Shown piece after piece: positions 1 to 9,475 of a stretch of DNA of 64,000 bases. A program made the translations under genes and the position numbers. Source of the stretch: Microbacterium sp. SA39 (GTDB taxonomy: Bacteria > Actinomycetota > Actinomycetes > Actinomycetales > Microbacteriaceae). How positions within the stretch are numbered: the first letter of the stretch is position 1; each line of letters opens with the position of its first letter. The notes beneath the pieces were generated by a model. It worked only from the letters and a program-made list of their open reading frames with translations. It did no database searches and had not been told where the DNA came from. The DNA lies in the NCBI RefSeq assembly GCF_000967865.1, contig NZ_JXRU01000037.1, positions 221,158 to 285,157 of the forward strand, written 5' to 3'.

Positions 1-752
1 CCGGCTTCCTCGGCGAGCACGCCGACGAGGTCTACCACCTCGACAACGACGATCTGTATCTCGTCGGCACCAGCGAGGTCGCGCTCGCCGGCTACCACAA
101 GGACGAGATCGTCGATCTGACCGACGGCGCGCTCCGCTACGCGGGATGGTCGACCTGCTACCGCCGCGAGGCCGGTTCGCACGGCAAGGACACCCGCGGC
201 ATCATCCGCGTACACCAGTTCAACAAGCTGGAGATGTTCGTCTACACGAACCCGGAGGATGCCGAGACCGAGCACCTCCGTCTCGTCGCACTGCAGGAGG
301 AGATGCTGACCTCGCTCGGCCTCTCCTACCGCGTGATCGACGTCGCCGCCGGGGACCTCGGATCGAGCGCCGCCCGCAAGTACGACATCGAGGCGTGGGT
401 CCCGACCCAGGGCGCGTTCCGCGAGCTCACCTCCACCTCGAACTGCACCACGTTCCAGGCCCGGCGCCTCGACGTGCGGTACCGGCCGGGCCCTTCGACA
501 GGCTCAGGGACCCACGGCGAAGGAGCAGCGACCCAGGCGGGGGCGAAGACGCAGCACGTCGCGACGCTGAACGGCACGCTCGCCACCACGCGCTGGATCG
601 TCGCGCTGCTCGAGACCCACCAGCAGGCCGACGGTTCGGTGCTCGTCCCGGAGGTGCTGCGCCCGTACCTCGGCGGACTCGACATCATCCGACCACTCGG
701 ATGGGTCGACGCCGACGCCGCCCTTCCGCAGGCTCAGGGACCCACTTCATGA
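1..752 (+). CDS. serS: Serine-tRNA ligase, C-terminal part (5' end outside window)
   Basis: Class II aminoacyl-tRNA synthetase that charges tRNA-Ser in the cytoplasm. The reading frame is open from the first base and contains [15 protein letters not shown], the class II motif 2 region ([25 protein letters not shown]), and the motif 3 region with TLNGT and GLDIIRPLG. Oddly, about 15-18 extra residues ([12 protein letters not shown] and following) sit between RYR and [13 protein letters not shown], where the family normally runs straight on. They are encoded by a dispersed repeat at 491-514. The last residues (LPQAQGPTS) come from a second copy at the stop codon. The frame stays intact, so the enzyme is probably functional. 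The stop overlaps the next start (ATGA). A tRNA-Ser gene lies 860 bases downstream. Confidence 0.97.
   Translation, partial: GFLGEHADEVYHLDNDDLYLVGTSEVALAGYHKDEIVDLTDGALRYAGWSTCYRREAGSHGKDTRGIIRVHQFNKLEMFVYTNPEDAETEHLRLVALQEEMLTSLGLSYRVIDVAAGDLGSSAARKYDIEAWVPTQGAFRELTSTSNCTTFQARRLDVRYRPGPSTGSGTHGEGAATQAGAKTQHVATLNGTLATTRWIVALLETHQQADGSVLVPEVLRPYLGGLDIIRPLGWVDADAALPQAQGPTS
491..514 (+). repeat. Short dispersed repeat inserted in frame in serS
   Basis: The 24-base unit CCCTTCGACAGGCTCAGG followed by GACCCA recurs with two mismatches at 721-744. Here it lies inside the serS coding region and is translated as part of an extra loop. Its reverse complement (core CCTGAGCCTGTCGAAGGG) resembles a short repeat I recall as common in Microbacteriaceae and some other bacteria; that recollection was not checked by a search. 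Confidence 0.75.
721..744 (+). repeat. Second copy of the serS repeat, at the serS/HAD junction
   Basis: CCCTTCCGCAGGCTCAGG followed by GACCCA matches the copy at 491-514 at 22 of 24 positions. It encodes the last residues of serS. Its AGGGA (736-740) sits 8 bases before the ATG of the next gene at 749, so the repeat appears to supply that gene's ribosome binding site. Confidence 0.75.
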
Positions 753-1570
753 GCGCACCCTGGCTCGTCGGTCTCGACGTCGACGGCACGATCATCCTGC
801 AGGACGAGTCGATGAGCCCCGGCGTGCCCGAAGCGGTCGCCCGCGTCCGCGACGCGGGTCACGAGGTCACGATCGCCACCGGCCGCAGCTGGATGGCGAC
901 GCGACGGTATGTCGAAGAGCTCGGACTCACCGCGGAGTACGTGGTCTGTTCGAACGGCGCCGTCACCATGCGCCGCGTGGGCGAGGAGTGGGAGCGCTGG
1001 AACGTCGAGACCTTCGACCCGCGGCCGGTGCTCGCGCTGCTGCAGGAGCGTCTGCCGGAGGCGCGTTACATGGTCGAGCTCGCCTCGTCGCAGCGGCTCT
1101 ACACGGCAGTGCTCGACGACTGGACCCTCGACGGTGGTCGACAGGTCGACTTCGACGAGCTCGGCGTCGAGCCGGTCTCGCGCATCGTCGTCGTCTCGCC
1201 GGGGCACGATGAGGAGGATTTCCATCGGCTGGTGGCGGATGCCGGACTCAATGAGGTCTCCTACGCGATCGGCTGGACGGCCTGGCTCGACATCGCCCCG
1301 CAGGGCGTCGACAAGGGCACCGCGCTGGAGCAGGTGCGCACCGAACTCGGCATCGAGGGCGAACGCGTCTTCGTCGCAGGCGACGGCCGCAACGACATCG
1401 GCATGTTCGGCTGGGCCCGGTCGCATGGCGGGCGCGCGGTCGCGATGGGGCAGGCTCCCGCCGAGGTGAAGGATGCCGCGGGTGAGATCACGGACGACGT
1501 CGCCGACGGCGGTCTCGCGTCGGCTCTCGACACGCTTCCAGCACCCGCCCAGGTCGACGCGCGAGAATAG
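749..1570 (+). CDS. HAD superfamily hydrolase (Cof/IIB type)
   Basis: A predicted cytosolic phosphatase of 273 residues, likely acting on a small phosphorylated metabolite. HAD motif I is seen as DVDGT (D10, D12). Motif II is the TGRS region near residues 44-47. The motif III lysine lies in VDKGT (K189), and motif IV is [10 protein letters not shown] (D212, D216). The insertion of about 100 residues between motifs II and III is typical of the type IIB cap. ATG 749 overlaps the serS stop by four bases, with an SD-like AGGGA at 736-740. The pairing with serS suggests co-transcription. The substrate cannot be read from the sequence. Confidence 0.9.
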   Translation: MSAPWLVGLDVDGTIILQDESMSPGVPEAVARVRDAGHEVTIATGRSWMATRRYVEELGLTAEYVVCSNGAVTMRRVGEEWERWNVETFDPRPVLALLQERLPEARYMVELASSQRLYTAVLDDWTLDGGRQVDFDELGVEPVSRIVVVSPGHDEEDFHRLVADAGLNEVSYAIGWTAWLDIAPQGVDKGTALEQVRTELGIEGERVFVAGDGRNDIGMFGWARSHGGRAVAMGQAPAEVKDAAGEITDDVADGGLASALDTLPAPAQVDARE

Positions 1571-1612
1571 AACTCGGCTAGACTCACGCGTTGTCGGCAG
1601 TTGCGACTGTCG

Positions 1613-1697
1613 GGAGGGTTGTCCGAGCGGCCGATGGAGCTGGTCTTGAAAACCAGTGGGCAGAGATGTCTCGTGGGTTCGAATCCCACACCCTCCG
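1613..1697 (+). tRNA. tRNA-Ser(TGA)
   Basis: The acceptor stem GGAGGGT (1613-1619) pairs with ACCCTCC (1690-1696), followed by discriminator G. The anticodon stem CTGGT/ACCAG encloses loop CTTGAAA with anticodon TGA. A long variable arm (GGGCAGAGATGTCTC region) marks a class II serine tRNA, and the T arm GTGGG-TTCGAAT-CCCAC is complete. CCA is not encoded. A TAGACT at 1579-1584 could be its -10 box. Confidence 0.97.
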
Positions 1698-1721
1698 CAT
1701 ACTGACCTTGAAAGGCCACGA

Positions 1722-2957
1722 GTGAGCGAGAACTCCCGACGCCGTCGCACCATCGCGCGTCACGGTCAGCAGCGGACCCCCGGGGCGGTCGGCCAGCTGA
1801 TGAAGTTCCTCGCGATCGGTCTCGCGGTCGTGCTCGTCAGCGGGTTCGGCGTCGGCGCCTACATCCTCTATGACTTCTCCAGCACCGTCTCCGCCAACGC
1901 GGTCGATCTGGAAGGTCAGGAGCAGCTCCCTCCCGAGATCGGCGCGTACAAGGAGGGCTTCAACCTCGTCCTGACCGGAGTCGACACGTGCGAAGAGGAG
2001 TACAAGGACCTCTTCGGAGATCGCTGCACCGGCCGTGATGCCGAGGGCACGCTCAACGATGTGAATCTGCTCGTCCACGTTTCGCAGGAGCCGCGTCGCA
2101 TCACCGTCGTCAGCTTTCCCCGAGACCTGATGATCCCGATCCCGGAGTGCACCGACGCGGAGGGCAACGTCCAGTCGGGCATGAGGAAGCAGCAGCTCAA
2201 CGTCGCGTACTCGGACGCGGGACTGAACTGCGTCGCGAAGACGATCGGCGAGCTCACCGGCCAGGAGATCCAGTTCGCGGCATCCGTCACCTTCGGCGGC
2301 GTGATCGAGATCACGAATGCGATCGGTGGCGTCGAGGTCTGCCTCGCGAACCCGATCAAGGACCGCTACACCGGCCTCGACATGGCTGCCGGCCAGCACT
2401 ACCTGCAGGGTCTTCAGGCCCTGCAGTTCCTCCGCACCCGCCACGGTGTCGGCGACGGCAGTGACCTCGGCCGCATCGGCAACCAGCAGCAGTACATGTC
2501 GAGCCTGGCGCGCACCCTCATCAGCGGCGAGACGCTCGGCAACGTCCCGATCATGCTGAAGCTGGCGAACATCGGGCTGAACAACCTCGAGACCAGCACG
2601 TCGCTCGCCGATCCGATGAAGATCGTGCAGATCGCCCTGGCCGTGAAGTCGGTGCCGTTCGAGGACATCGTCTTCCTGCAGTTCCCGACGGTCGCCGACA
2701 GCTCGGATCCGAACAAGGTGGTGCCGAACGAGGCGGCCGCGAGCGTCATGTGGGATGCCATCGCGGCGAATGCGCAGTTGCAGATCACACATCAGAACAC
2801 CAGCGACGAGGGGGTCGTGGTGCAGGAACCTGCCGCGCCGGTCGACGGCGCGACTCCTGACCCGAACGCCACTCCGTCGGAGGTCGTCGCGCTTCCTGAC
2901 ACGATCAAGGGCAACTCGGCCGCACAGCAGACGTGCTCGAACGGCAACGTCCGCTAG
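1722..2957 (+). CDS. LytR-CpsA-Psr (LCP) family cell-wall ligase
   Basis: LCP proteins transfer glycopolymers from lipid carriers to peptidoglycan on the outer face of the membrane. The product has 411 residues: a basic cytosolic tail, one membrane segment at about residues 28-50, and an extracellular LCP domain with LTGVDTCEEEY, the DVNLLVHVSQEPRRITVVSFPRDL block and later the LRTRHGVGDGSDLGRIGNQQQY block. These carry the conserved Arg/Asp residues that bind the pyrophosphate lipid. The GTG at 1722 is preferred because AAAGG lies 6 bases upstream; longer reading would run into the tRNA. The C-terminal tail is rich in Pro/Ala/Thr. This is a core cell-envelope gene unrelated to the sugar genes that follow. 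Confidence 0.93.
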   Translation: MSENSRRRRTIARHGQQRTPGAVGQLMKFLAIGLAVVLVSGFGVGAYILYDFSSTVSANAVDLEGQEQLPPEIGAYKEGFNLVLTGVDTCEEEYKDLFGDRCTGRDAEGTLNDVNLLVHVSQEPRRITVVSFPRDLMIPIPECTDAEGNVQSGMRKQQLNVAYSDAGLNCVAKTIGELTGQEIQFAASVTFGGVIEITNAIGGVEVCLANPIKDRYTGLDMAAGQHYLQGLQALQFLRTRHGVGDGSDLGRIGNQQQYMSSLARTLISGETLGNVPIMLKLANIGLNNLETSTSLADPMKIVQIALAVKSVPFEDIVFLQFPTVADSSDPNKVVPNEAAASVMWDAIAANAQLQITHQNTSDEGVVVQEPAAPVDGATPDPNATPSEVVALPDTIKGNSAAQQTCSNGNVR

Positions 2958-2997
2958 TCAGGCGTGCGGATGCGCCTCGCAGATCGCGGGCGCTGCC

Positions 2998-3585
2998 CTA
3001 GGGGGAGGCTTCCGCTGCAGCGGGATGCTGAAGCGCCTCGATGAGTGCGGCCATGATGCCGGGCATGTCGACCGTGGGGTCGATCATCCACTGCAGCTGG
3101 AGGCCGTCGGATGCCGCCTGGATGATGCGCGCCAGCGTTTCGGGATCGAGCCCCGGACGCTGCTCGTCGGTGGTGAAGTTCGCGGCGATCGTCTCGCGCA
3201 GATGTGCGCTGCGCTCGAGGAAGTACGCGTGCGCCGGGTGCCCGGGGTCGGCGGCGTCGACGGAGAGGCGTGAGAAGAGTGCGACGAGCCCTGGCACCCG
3301 GGTGTTGTGTCGGATCACCTCGAGGAAGCCGTCGCGCGCGTCCGCTGCGCCGAGGAAAGCCGGGTCGAGCCCGTCCTGCTCGTCGCGCTTTCGCAGCACA
3401 GCGGTGAACAGCTCCTCCTTGGACCCGAAGTAGTGCAGGAGGGCCGCGGGGGTGACGCCGACGACCTCGGCGATCTCCTTCAGCGAGGCGTTCTGGTAGC
3501 CCCTGCGACCGATGACGTCGAGCGCGCTCTCGAGGATCTCCTCGCGCCGCGCGACGCCTTTCGCGTACGAACCTCGTGCAGCCAT
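2998..3585 (-). CDS. TetR family transcriptional regulator
   Basis: A 195-residue TetR repressor with the N-terminal helix-turn-helix at about residues 16-55 (ILESALDVIGRRGYQNASL, KEIAEVVGVTPAALLHYFGSKEEL). The C-terminal ligand domain looks like the common TetR_C type without a recognisable ligand signature. It is divergent from the GH3 beta-glucosidase and probably controls it. A TAGTGT box (minus strand, 3597-3592) lies six bases before the ATG with no Shine-Dalgarno sequence, so the mRNA is probably leaderless. Confidence 0.93.
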   Translation of the reverse strand: MAARGSYAKGVARREEILESALDVIGRRGYQNASLKEIAEVVGVTPAALLHYFGSKEELFTAVLRKRDEQDGLDPAFLGAADARDGFLEVIRHNTRVPGLVALFSRLSVDAADPGHPAHAYFLERSAHLRETIAANFTTDEQRPGLDPETLARIIQAASDGLQLQWMIDPTVDMPGIMAALIEALQHPAAAEASP

Positions 3586-3594
3586 GACTCGACA

Positions 3595-3640
3595 CTAATC
3601 CTGAACGACGTTTGGAATCTAATACTGAAGCGCATATAGT
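3595..3640 (+). promoter_or_regulatory. Promoter of the GH3 gene with candidate regulator-binding direct repeat
   Basis: TTGGAA (3612-3617), a 17-base spacer and TATAGT (3635-3640) form a good sigma-70-like promoter for the beta-glucosidase. CTAATCCTGAACG (3595-3607) and CTAATACTGAAG (3619-3630) are a direct repeat with a 24-base period spanning both divergent promoters, a candidate TetR binding site. TetR sites are usually palindromic, so the operator role is tentative. Confidence 0.55.
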
Positions 3641-3678
3641 TTTCGCAAGGACACCGCCGTCGCCGCGAAAGGAATCCC

Positions 3679-5967
3679 ATGACCGAGATCTCGGCCCCCG
3701 ACCTCACCCTCGAGGAGAAGGCGTCGCTGACCAGCGGTGCGGACTTCTGGACCACGAAGGGCGTCGGGCGCGTCGGCATCCGCTCGGTGATGATGACCGA
3801 CGGTCCGCACGGTCTTCGCAAGCAGGCGGGTGGCACCGATCACCTGGGACTCGCCAGCAGCGTGCCGGCCACCTGCTTCCCGCCCGCGGTCGGCATCGGG
3901 TCGTCGTGGGATCCGGAGCTCATCGAACGAGTGGGCGCGGCGATCGGCGTCGAGGCTGCCATCGAAGACGTCGCCGTCGTGCTCGGCCCCGGGATCAACA
4001 TCAAGCGCTCGCCGCTGTGCGGGCGCAACTTCGAGTACTTCTCCGAGGATCCGATCGTGTCGGGCGTGCTGGGTGCCGCCTCCGTGCGCGGGGTGCAGTC
4101 GCAGGGCGTCGGCACGTCGCTCAAGCACTTCGCCGCGAACAACCAGGAGTTCGACCGGATGCGCGCCAGCTCCGACGTCGACCCGCGTCCTCTCCGCGAG
4201 ATCTACCTGCGCGGCTTCGAGCGAGTGGTGAAGGATGCCGCGCCCTGGACGGTCATGTGCTCGTACAACAAGCTCAACGGCGTCTGGACCTCGGAGAATC
4301 CGTGGCTGCTCACGAGCGTGCTGCGCGACGACTGGGGCTTCGACGGTCTCGTCGTCTCGGACTGGGGCGCCGTGAACGACCGTGTCGCCGGCGTCGCGGC
4401 CGGGCTCGACCTGGAGATGCCGGCATCCGGAGGGCGCACCGACGCGCAGCTGGTCGAGGCCGTGCGCGCGGGAACGCTCGATGAGGCCGTGCTCGACACC
4501 GCGGCATCCCGCGTGATCGATCTGGTCCGCAAGGCGGGAGAGCGTCCGGCTGTCTCGGCTCCCCTCGACGTGGACGCGCATCACACGCTCGCCCGTGAGG
4601 CCGCGGGGCGTTCGATCGTGCTGCTCAAGAACCACGGTTCGCTTCTGCCCCTGGCGCCGGAGCAGAGGGTCGCGGTGATCGGTGCGTTCGCCACCGAGCC
4701 GCGTTTCCAGGGCGCCGGCTCCTCGCTCATCAATCCCACGCGCGTCGACAGGGCGCTGGACGAACTCCGAGCTGTGGGCGGCGACAACGTCTCCCACGCC
4801 GCGGGGTTCTCCGTCGAGGGCGGCGCGGTCGCGGCATCCGGTCGCTCTGCCGACGAGTTGCGCGCCGAGGCAGTCGCGGTCGCCGCGGCGGCGGACGTGG
4901 CCGTGGTCTTCCTCGGGCTGCCCGCGGCGGAGGAGTCCGAAGGCTTCGACCGCGAGCACATCGATCTCCCGGCAGTTCAGCTGGCGCTTCTCGAGGCCTT
5001 GGTCGAGGCGAACCCGCGCACCGTCGTCGTGCTCTCCAACGGCGGAGTGGTCGCGCTGCCCTTCGCCGACCGCGTGCCGGCGATCGTGGAGAGCTGGCTG
5101 CTCGGACAGGCGGGCGGCAGCGCTGTCGCCGACGTGCTGTACGGCACGGTGAACCCGTCGGGCAAGCTCACCGAGACGGTCCCCGTGCGTCTGGAGGACA
5201 ACCCTTCGTTCGGCAACTTCCCCGGCGAGTTCGGTCACGTGCGCTACGGCGAAGGTCTGCTGGTCGGCTACCGCTGGTACGACGCGAAGGGTCTCGACGT
5301 GACGTTCCCGTTCGGCCACGGGCTGTCGTACACGACGTTCGCGTACGGCGACGCCACGGCATCCGTGGAAGCGGACGGGGACCTACGCGTGCGCGTCGAG
5401 GTGACGAACACGGGTGATCGGGACGGCCGCGAGGTCGTGCAGGTGTACGTCGCCCCCGAGCGGTCGATCGTGCAGCGGGCGCCTCGCGAGCTCAAGGCGT
5501 TCGCATCCGTCGCGCTCGCGGCGGGCGAGACTCGCACCGTCGAACTCGTCGTGCGCCGCGAGGATCTCGCGTACTGGGACGTGCGCATCGACCGCTGGGT
5601 GGTCGAAGGCGGGGAGTACCGAATGGAGGTCGCGGCATCGAGTCGCGACATCCGCTCGTCAGTCCGGGTGTCGGTGGTCGGCGACGACGTCGTCATCCCG
5701 CTCACCCTGAGCTCGTCGATCGGGGACGTCGTGGCGCATCCGATCGCCGGGCCCATCGTCATGGGTGCGCTCGGCGGATTCCTCGGAGAGCTCTCCGGCG
5801 CCGATTCCTCAGCCGCATCGATGATGCCGAACGATGAGGCGATGGAGAAGATGATGGCGTCGTTCCCGATCGGCCGACTCATCGGATTCCCTGGCGTCGA
5901 CGTGTCGCACGAGCAGGTGGAGCAGTTGCTCGCGGCGGCCAACGCGGGGGAAGTGCCGTCCGAGTAG
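3679..5967 (+). CDS. GH3 family beta-glucosidase
   Basis: Exo-acting beta-glycosidase of 762 residues with no signal peptide, so probably cytosolic and acting on imported oligosaccharides or glucosides. The N-terminal TIM barrel carries the substrate Asp region DGPHG (41-45), KHFAANNQE (149-157) and the nucleophile Asp in VVSDWGAV (D228). A (beta/alpha) sandwich domain follows, then a fibronectin III-like domain (about 560-660). A Met-rich tail of roughly 90 residues follows, ending in a QLLAAANAGEVPSE stretch. AAAGGA at 3668-3673 is the ribosome binding site. Its only close partner is the divergent TetR gene. Beta-xylosidase activity is possible in this family and cannot be excluded. Confidence 0.93.
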   Translation: MTEISAPDLTLEEKASLTSGADFWTTKGVGRVGIRSVMMTDGPHGLRKQAGGTDHLGLASSVPATCFPPAVGIGSSWDPELIERVGAAIGVEAAIEDVAVVLGPGINIKRSPLCGRNFEYFSEDPIVSGVLGAASVRGVQSQGVGTSLKHFAANNQEFDRMRASSDVDPRPLREIYLRGFERVVKDAAPWTVMCSYNKLNGVWTSENPWLLTSVLRDDWGFDGLVVSDWGAVNDRVAGVAAGLDLEMPASGGRTDAQLVEAVRAGTLDEAVLDTAASRVIDLVRKAGERPAVSAPLDVDAHHTLAREAAGRSIVLLKNHGSLLPLAPEQRVAVIGAFATEPRFQGAGSSLINPTRVDRALDELRAVGGDNVSHAAGFSVEGGAVAASGRSADELRAEAVAVAAAADVAVVFLGLPAAEESEGFDREHIDLPAVQLALLEALVEANPRTVVVLSNGGVVALPFADRVPAIVESWLLGQAGGSAVADVLYGTVNPSGKLTETVPVRLEDNPSFGNFPGEFGHVRYGEGLLVGYRWYDAKGLDVTFPFGHGLSYTTFAYGDATASVEADGDLRVRVEVTNTGDRDGREVVQVYVAPERSIVQRAPRELKAFASVALAAGETRTVELVVRREDLAYWDVRIDRWVVEGGEYRMEVAASSRDIRSSVRVSVVGDDVVIPLTLSSSIGDVVAHPIAGPIVMGALGGFLGELSGADSSAASMMPNDEAMEKMMASFPIGRLIGFPGVDVSHEQVEQLLAAANAGEVPSE

Positions 5968-6018
5968 GCCTGTCGGCGGGTGCGGGGGCGGGTGCTGATG
6001 CTGCGACGACCGCGGAGA

Positions 6019-7419
6019 TCAGCCCTGCGGCGCGAACCGTGTCGGGGCGTGGGTCGCGGCGACGAGCGCCCGCAGCTCCTCGAGCATCGCGGGGGCGGCG
6101 CCGAGCGCGCGCGCCTGCACGAGCACGTTGCCGAGTGCTGTCGCCTCGACCGGGCCTGCGAGCACGGGGAGCCCGGTGCGGTCGGCGGTCGCCTGGCAGA
6201 GCAGTCCGTTGAGCGATCCTCCGCCGACGAGGTGGATGCTGTCGAGCTCTCGACCGGACAGGTCGGATGCCGTCGCCACCGCTGCCGCGAAGGCCGCGGC
6301 GATCGACTCGATGATGCTGCGCACGAACCCTGCCCTCGTCGCAGGGACAGCGTCGCCGAGCAGCGCACCGATTCGGGTGGGCATATCGGCGGGCGCGCTG
6401 AGCGACGGGTCGTCCGCGTCGAAGAGCGCCACGTCGGCACTCCCTGCGGACGCCGCGGCCAGGAGTTCCGCGAGGTCGAGCGAGACGCCGTCCTCGGCTT
6501 CCCACGCGCGCACGGTCTCACTGAGCAGCCAGAGCCCGGTGACGTTGTGGAGGAAGCGGTAGCGGCCGTCGACGCCCAGCTCATGCGTGAAGTTCGCGTC
6601 CCGCGCGGCATCCGTCAGTACCGGCTCGTGCAGCTCCAGTCCGACAAGGCCCCACGTGCCGCAGGAGATGTACGCGGCTGACGGCGACGACATCGGCACG
6701 GCGGCGACGGCGGACGCGGTGTCGTGCGATCCGACCGCGATGACGGGCAGCCTCGCTCCGAGTCGCTCGGCGATCTCCGGACGGAGTTCACCGATCACCG
6801 CGCCGGGAGCGACCAGCTCGGGCAGCACCCCCTCCGGGATGCCCAGGCGTTCCGCGAGATCCGTGTCCCACTCGCCGGTCTCGACGCCGAGCAGTCCGGT
6901 CGTCGAGGCGTTGGTGCGCTCGGCGACTCGAACGCCGGTCAGGAGGAACGCGAGCAGATCCGGGACGAGGAGCGCGGTGTCGGCGTCGCGGAGCTCATCG
7001 TCGACCCGGTACTGGTACAGCGTGTTGAACGGCAGGAACTGCAGGCCGTTGCGGCGGTAGAGCTCGGCGAACGGCACGAGATCGTGCACCTCCCTCACCC
7101 CACGGGTCGTGCGCTCATCGCGGTAGTGGAAGGGTTCGGCCAGCAGTTCGCCGTCTCGGAGCAGTCCGTAGTCGACAGCCCACGAGTCGATGCCGATGCT
7201 CTCGATCGCGGGCTCGCGGCGGATCGCCTCGGCCAGGCCGTCGAGGATGTGCTCGTACAGCGCCGCGAAGTCCCAGTGCAGGCCGTCCTCTCGCTCGACG
7301 GGCCCGTTCGAGAAGCGCGAGACGAGCTCGAGGTCGAGTGTCCCGTCGCCGACCCGTCCGATCATGACGCGCCCGCTGGTCGCTCCGAGGTCGACGGCCG
7401 CGACCGCGCGGACGCTCAT
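6019..7419 (-). CDS. rhaB: Rhamnulokinase
   Basis: An FGGY-family kinase of 466 residues that phosphorylates L-rhamnulose to L-rhamnulose 1-phosphate. The N-terminal actin-fold phosphate motif is DLGATSGRV (10-18). The rhamnulokinase-like GIDSWAVDYGLL, SHDTASAVAAVP and SCGTWGLVG motifs and the C-terminal HLVGGGSLNGLLCQATAD follow in the expected order. It overlaps the upstream aldolase gene by four bases, so the two are translationally coupled in one minus-strand operon (rhaD then rhaB). The operon is controlled from 9459-9574, where a DeoR-type operator is seen. A paralogue lies at 11214-12662. Confidence 0.93.
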   Translation of the reverse strand: MSVRAVAAVDLGATSGRVMIGRVGDGTLDLELVSRFSNGPVEREDGLHWDFAALYEHILDGLAEAIRREPAIESIGIDSWAVDYGLLRDGELLAEPFHYRDERTTRGVREVHDLVPFAELYRRNGLQFLPFNTLYQYRVDDELRDADTALLVPDLLAFLLTGVRVAERTNASTTGLLGVETGEWDTDLAERLGIPEGVLPELVAPGAVIGELRPEIAERLGARLPVIAVGSHDTASAVAAVPMSSPSAAYISCGTWGLVGLELHEPVLTDAARDANFTHELGVDGRYRFLHNVTGLWLLSETVRAWEAEDGVSLDLAELLAAASAGSADVALFDADDPSLSAPADMPTRIGALLGDAVPATRAGFVRSIIESIAAAFAAAVATASDLSGRELDSIHLVGGGSLNGLLCQATADRTGLPVLAGPVEATALGNVLVQARALGAAPAMLEELRALVAATHAPTRFAPQG

Positions 7420-9458
7420 CGCAGGAAGGCGGCGGCGACGCCGGAGTCGACCGGGATGTGCAGGCCGGTCGTGCGGCTGAGCTCGGGCCCGGTCAGCACG
7501 AACACCGCGTCGGCCACGTTCTCCGGGACGACCTCGCGCTTGAGGATCGTGCGGTTCGCGTAGTACTGGCCGAGGTCTTCTTCGGCGACACCGTAGGTCG
7601 CGGCGCGGTTGGCGCCCCAGCCGGACGCGAAGATGCCGGAGCCGCGCACGACGCCGTCGGGGTTGATGCCGTTCACACGGATACCGTACTCCCCGAGTTC
7701 CACAGCCAGCAGGCGCACCTGGTGGGCCTGGTCGGCCTTGGTCGCCGAGTAGGCGATGTTGTTCGGACCGGCGAAGACGGAGTTCTTGGAGGAGATGTAG
7801 ATGATGTCTCCGCCGAGCTTCTGGTCGATGAGCGCTCGGGCTGCGGCCTTCGAGACGAGGAACGATCCCTTCGCCATCACGTCGTGCTGCAGGTCCCAGT
7901 CCTTCTCGGTGGTCTCCAGCAGTGGCTTCGACAGGGACAGCCCGGCGTTGTTCACGACGAGGTCGACCCCGCCGAAGGCGAGGAGCGCGGCGTTCAACGC
8001 GGCCTGGATGGCATCTGCATCCGCCACGTTCGCCGCGACGCCGATCGCGACATCGGTGTTCCCGAGCTCGGCGGCGGCGGCCTGTGCCTTCTCGAGATCG
8101 AGGTCGGCGATCACGACGCAGGCGCCTTCGGCGGCGAGACGGGTGGCGATCGCCTTGCCGATGCCGGATGCCGCTCCGGTCACGAACGCGATGCGGCCCT
8201 GATGCGACTTCGGTTTCGGCATTCGCTGCAGCTTCGCTTCCTCGAGCGACCAGTACTCGATGCGGAACTTCTCAGCATCCGAGATGGGGGAGTAGGTCGA
8301 GAGCGCCTCGGCGCCGCGCATCACGTTGATCGCGTTGACGTAGAACTCGCCGGCGACGCGGGCGGTCTGCTTGTTGGCGCCGTAGGAGAACATGCCGACG
8401 CCGGGGATCAGGACGATGAGCGGGTCGGCGCCACGGATCGCGGGGGAGTCGGACGTCGCATGGGCGTCGTAGTAGGCCTGGTAGTCGGCGCGGTACTCCT
8501 GGTGGAGTTCGCGCAGTCGCGCGATCTGCTCATCGACGGATGCCGTAGCCGGCAGGTCGAGGATGAGCGGCTTGACCTTGGTGCGGAGGAAGTGATCGGG
8601 GCAGCTGGTGCCGAGAGCCGCGAGGGCAGGTGCTTTCTCGGATGCCAGGAAGTCGAGGACCACGTCGGCATCGGTGAAGTGCCCGATCTGCGGGCGGTCG
8701 TGCGAGGCGATGCCGCGGATGGTGGGAGCGAGGGCTGCTGCGCGCTCGCGGCGCTCGGCCTCGGGGAGCGCTTCGAAGCCGGAGCGGACGCCGCCGAACG
8801 GCTCGGACTTCCCGTGCTCGGCGATGTAGGCGGATGCTGTCTCGATGATCCACAGGGAGTTCGCCTCGGCCTCTTCCGAGGTGTCGGCCCAGGCGGTGAT
8901 GCCGTGACCGCCGAGGATGCAGCCGATCGCCTGCGGGTTCGCTTCTTTGATCGCGGCGATGTCGAGTCCGAGCTGAAAGCCGGGGCGACGCCACGGCACC
9001 CAGGCGACCTTGTCGCCGAAGATCGTCGCGGTCAGTGCTTCGCCGTCCGCCGCCGTCGCGATCGCGATGCCGGAGTCGGGGTGCAGATGGTCGACGTGCG
9101 CGGCGTCGACGAGTCCGTGCATGGCGGTGTCGATCGAGGGCGCTGCGCCGCCCTTGCCGTGCAGGCAGTAGTCGAACGCGGCGACCATCTCGTCTTCGCG
9201 TTCGAGTCCGGGGTAGACGTCCTTCAGCGCGAGCAGGCGGTCGAGGCGCAGGACGGCGAGACCCGACTCCTTCAACGTGCCGAGGTCTCCGCCGGAGCCC
9301 TTGACCCACAGCAGCTCCACCGGCTGGCCGGTGACGGGGTCGGTCGCGGTGCCCTTGGCCGAGGTGTTCCCGCCGGCGTAGTTCGTGTTCTTCGGGTCGG
9401 CGCCCAGGCGGTTCGACCGCTCGATGAGGGCGGCGGAGGTGGGGTTGGCATCGGCCAT
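7416..9458 (-). CDS. rhaD: Bifunctional rhamnulose-1-phosphate aldolase / lactaldehyde dehydrogenase
   Basis: A 680-residue fusion. The N-terminal class II aldolase domain (about 1-400) has HVDHLHPDSG (121-130) with metal-binding histidines and NYAGGNTSAKG near the N-terminus. It would cleave L-rhamnulose 1-phosphate to dihydroxyacetone phosphate and L-lactaldehyde. The C-terminal short-chain dehydrogenase (about 425-680) has the NAD motif TGAASGIG and the YSATKADQ catalytic pair, and would process lactaldehyde. This architecture (RhaEW-like) is standard for rhamnose operons in Gram-positive bacteria. GGAG lies 7 bases before ATG 9458. It is the first gene of the rhaD-rhaB operon. Confidence 0.93.
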   Translation of the reverse strand: MADANPTSAALIERSNRLGADPKNTNYAGGNTSAKGTATDPVTGQPVELLWVKGSGGDLGTLKESGLAVLRLDRLLALKDVYPGLEREDEMVAAFDYCLHGKGGAAPSIDTAMHGLVDAAHVDHLHPDSGIAIATAADGEALTATIFGDKVAWVPWRRPGFQLGLDIAAIKEANPQAIGCILGGHGITAWADTSEEAEANSLWIIETASAYIAEHGKSEPFGGVRSGFEALPEAERRERAAALAPTIRGIASHDRPQIGHFTDADVVLDFLASEKAPALAALGTSCPDHFLRTKVKPLILDLPATASVDEQIARLRELHQEYRADYQAYYDAHATSDSPAIRGADPLIVLIPGVGMFSYGANKQTARVAGEFYVNAINVMRGAEALSTYSPISDAEKFRIEYWSLEEAKLQRMPKPKSHQGRIAFVTGAASGIGKAIATRLAAEGACVVIADLDLEKAQAAAAELGNTDVAIGVAANVADADAIQAALNAALLAFGGVDLVVNNAGLSLSKPLLETTEKDWDLQHDVMAKGSFLVSKAAARALIDQKLGGDIIYISSKNSVFAGPNNIAYSATKADQAHQVRLLAVELGEYGIRVNGINPDGVVRGSGIFASGWGANRAATYGVAEEDLGQYYANRTILKREVVPENVADAVFVLTGPELSRTTGLHIPVDSGVAAAFLR

Positions 9459-9475
9459 GCGGGACTCCAGACGTT

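Noticed and set aside
1613..1697. tRNA-Ser(TGA) as an integration site of an island
   Set aside because: No copy of the tRNA 3' end and no integrase gene were seen in the window, so an attachment site is not supported. The bracketing by two tRNAs is kept only as an observation.
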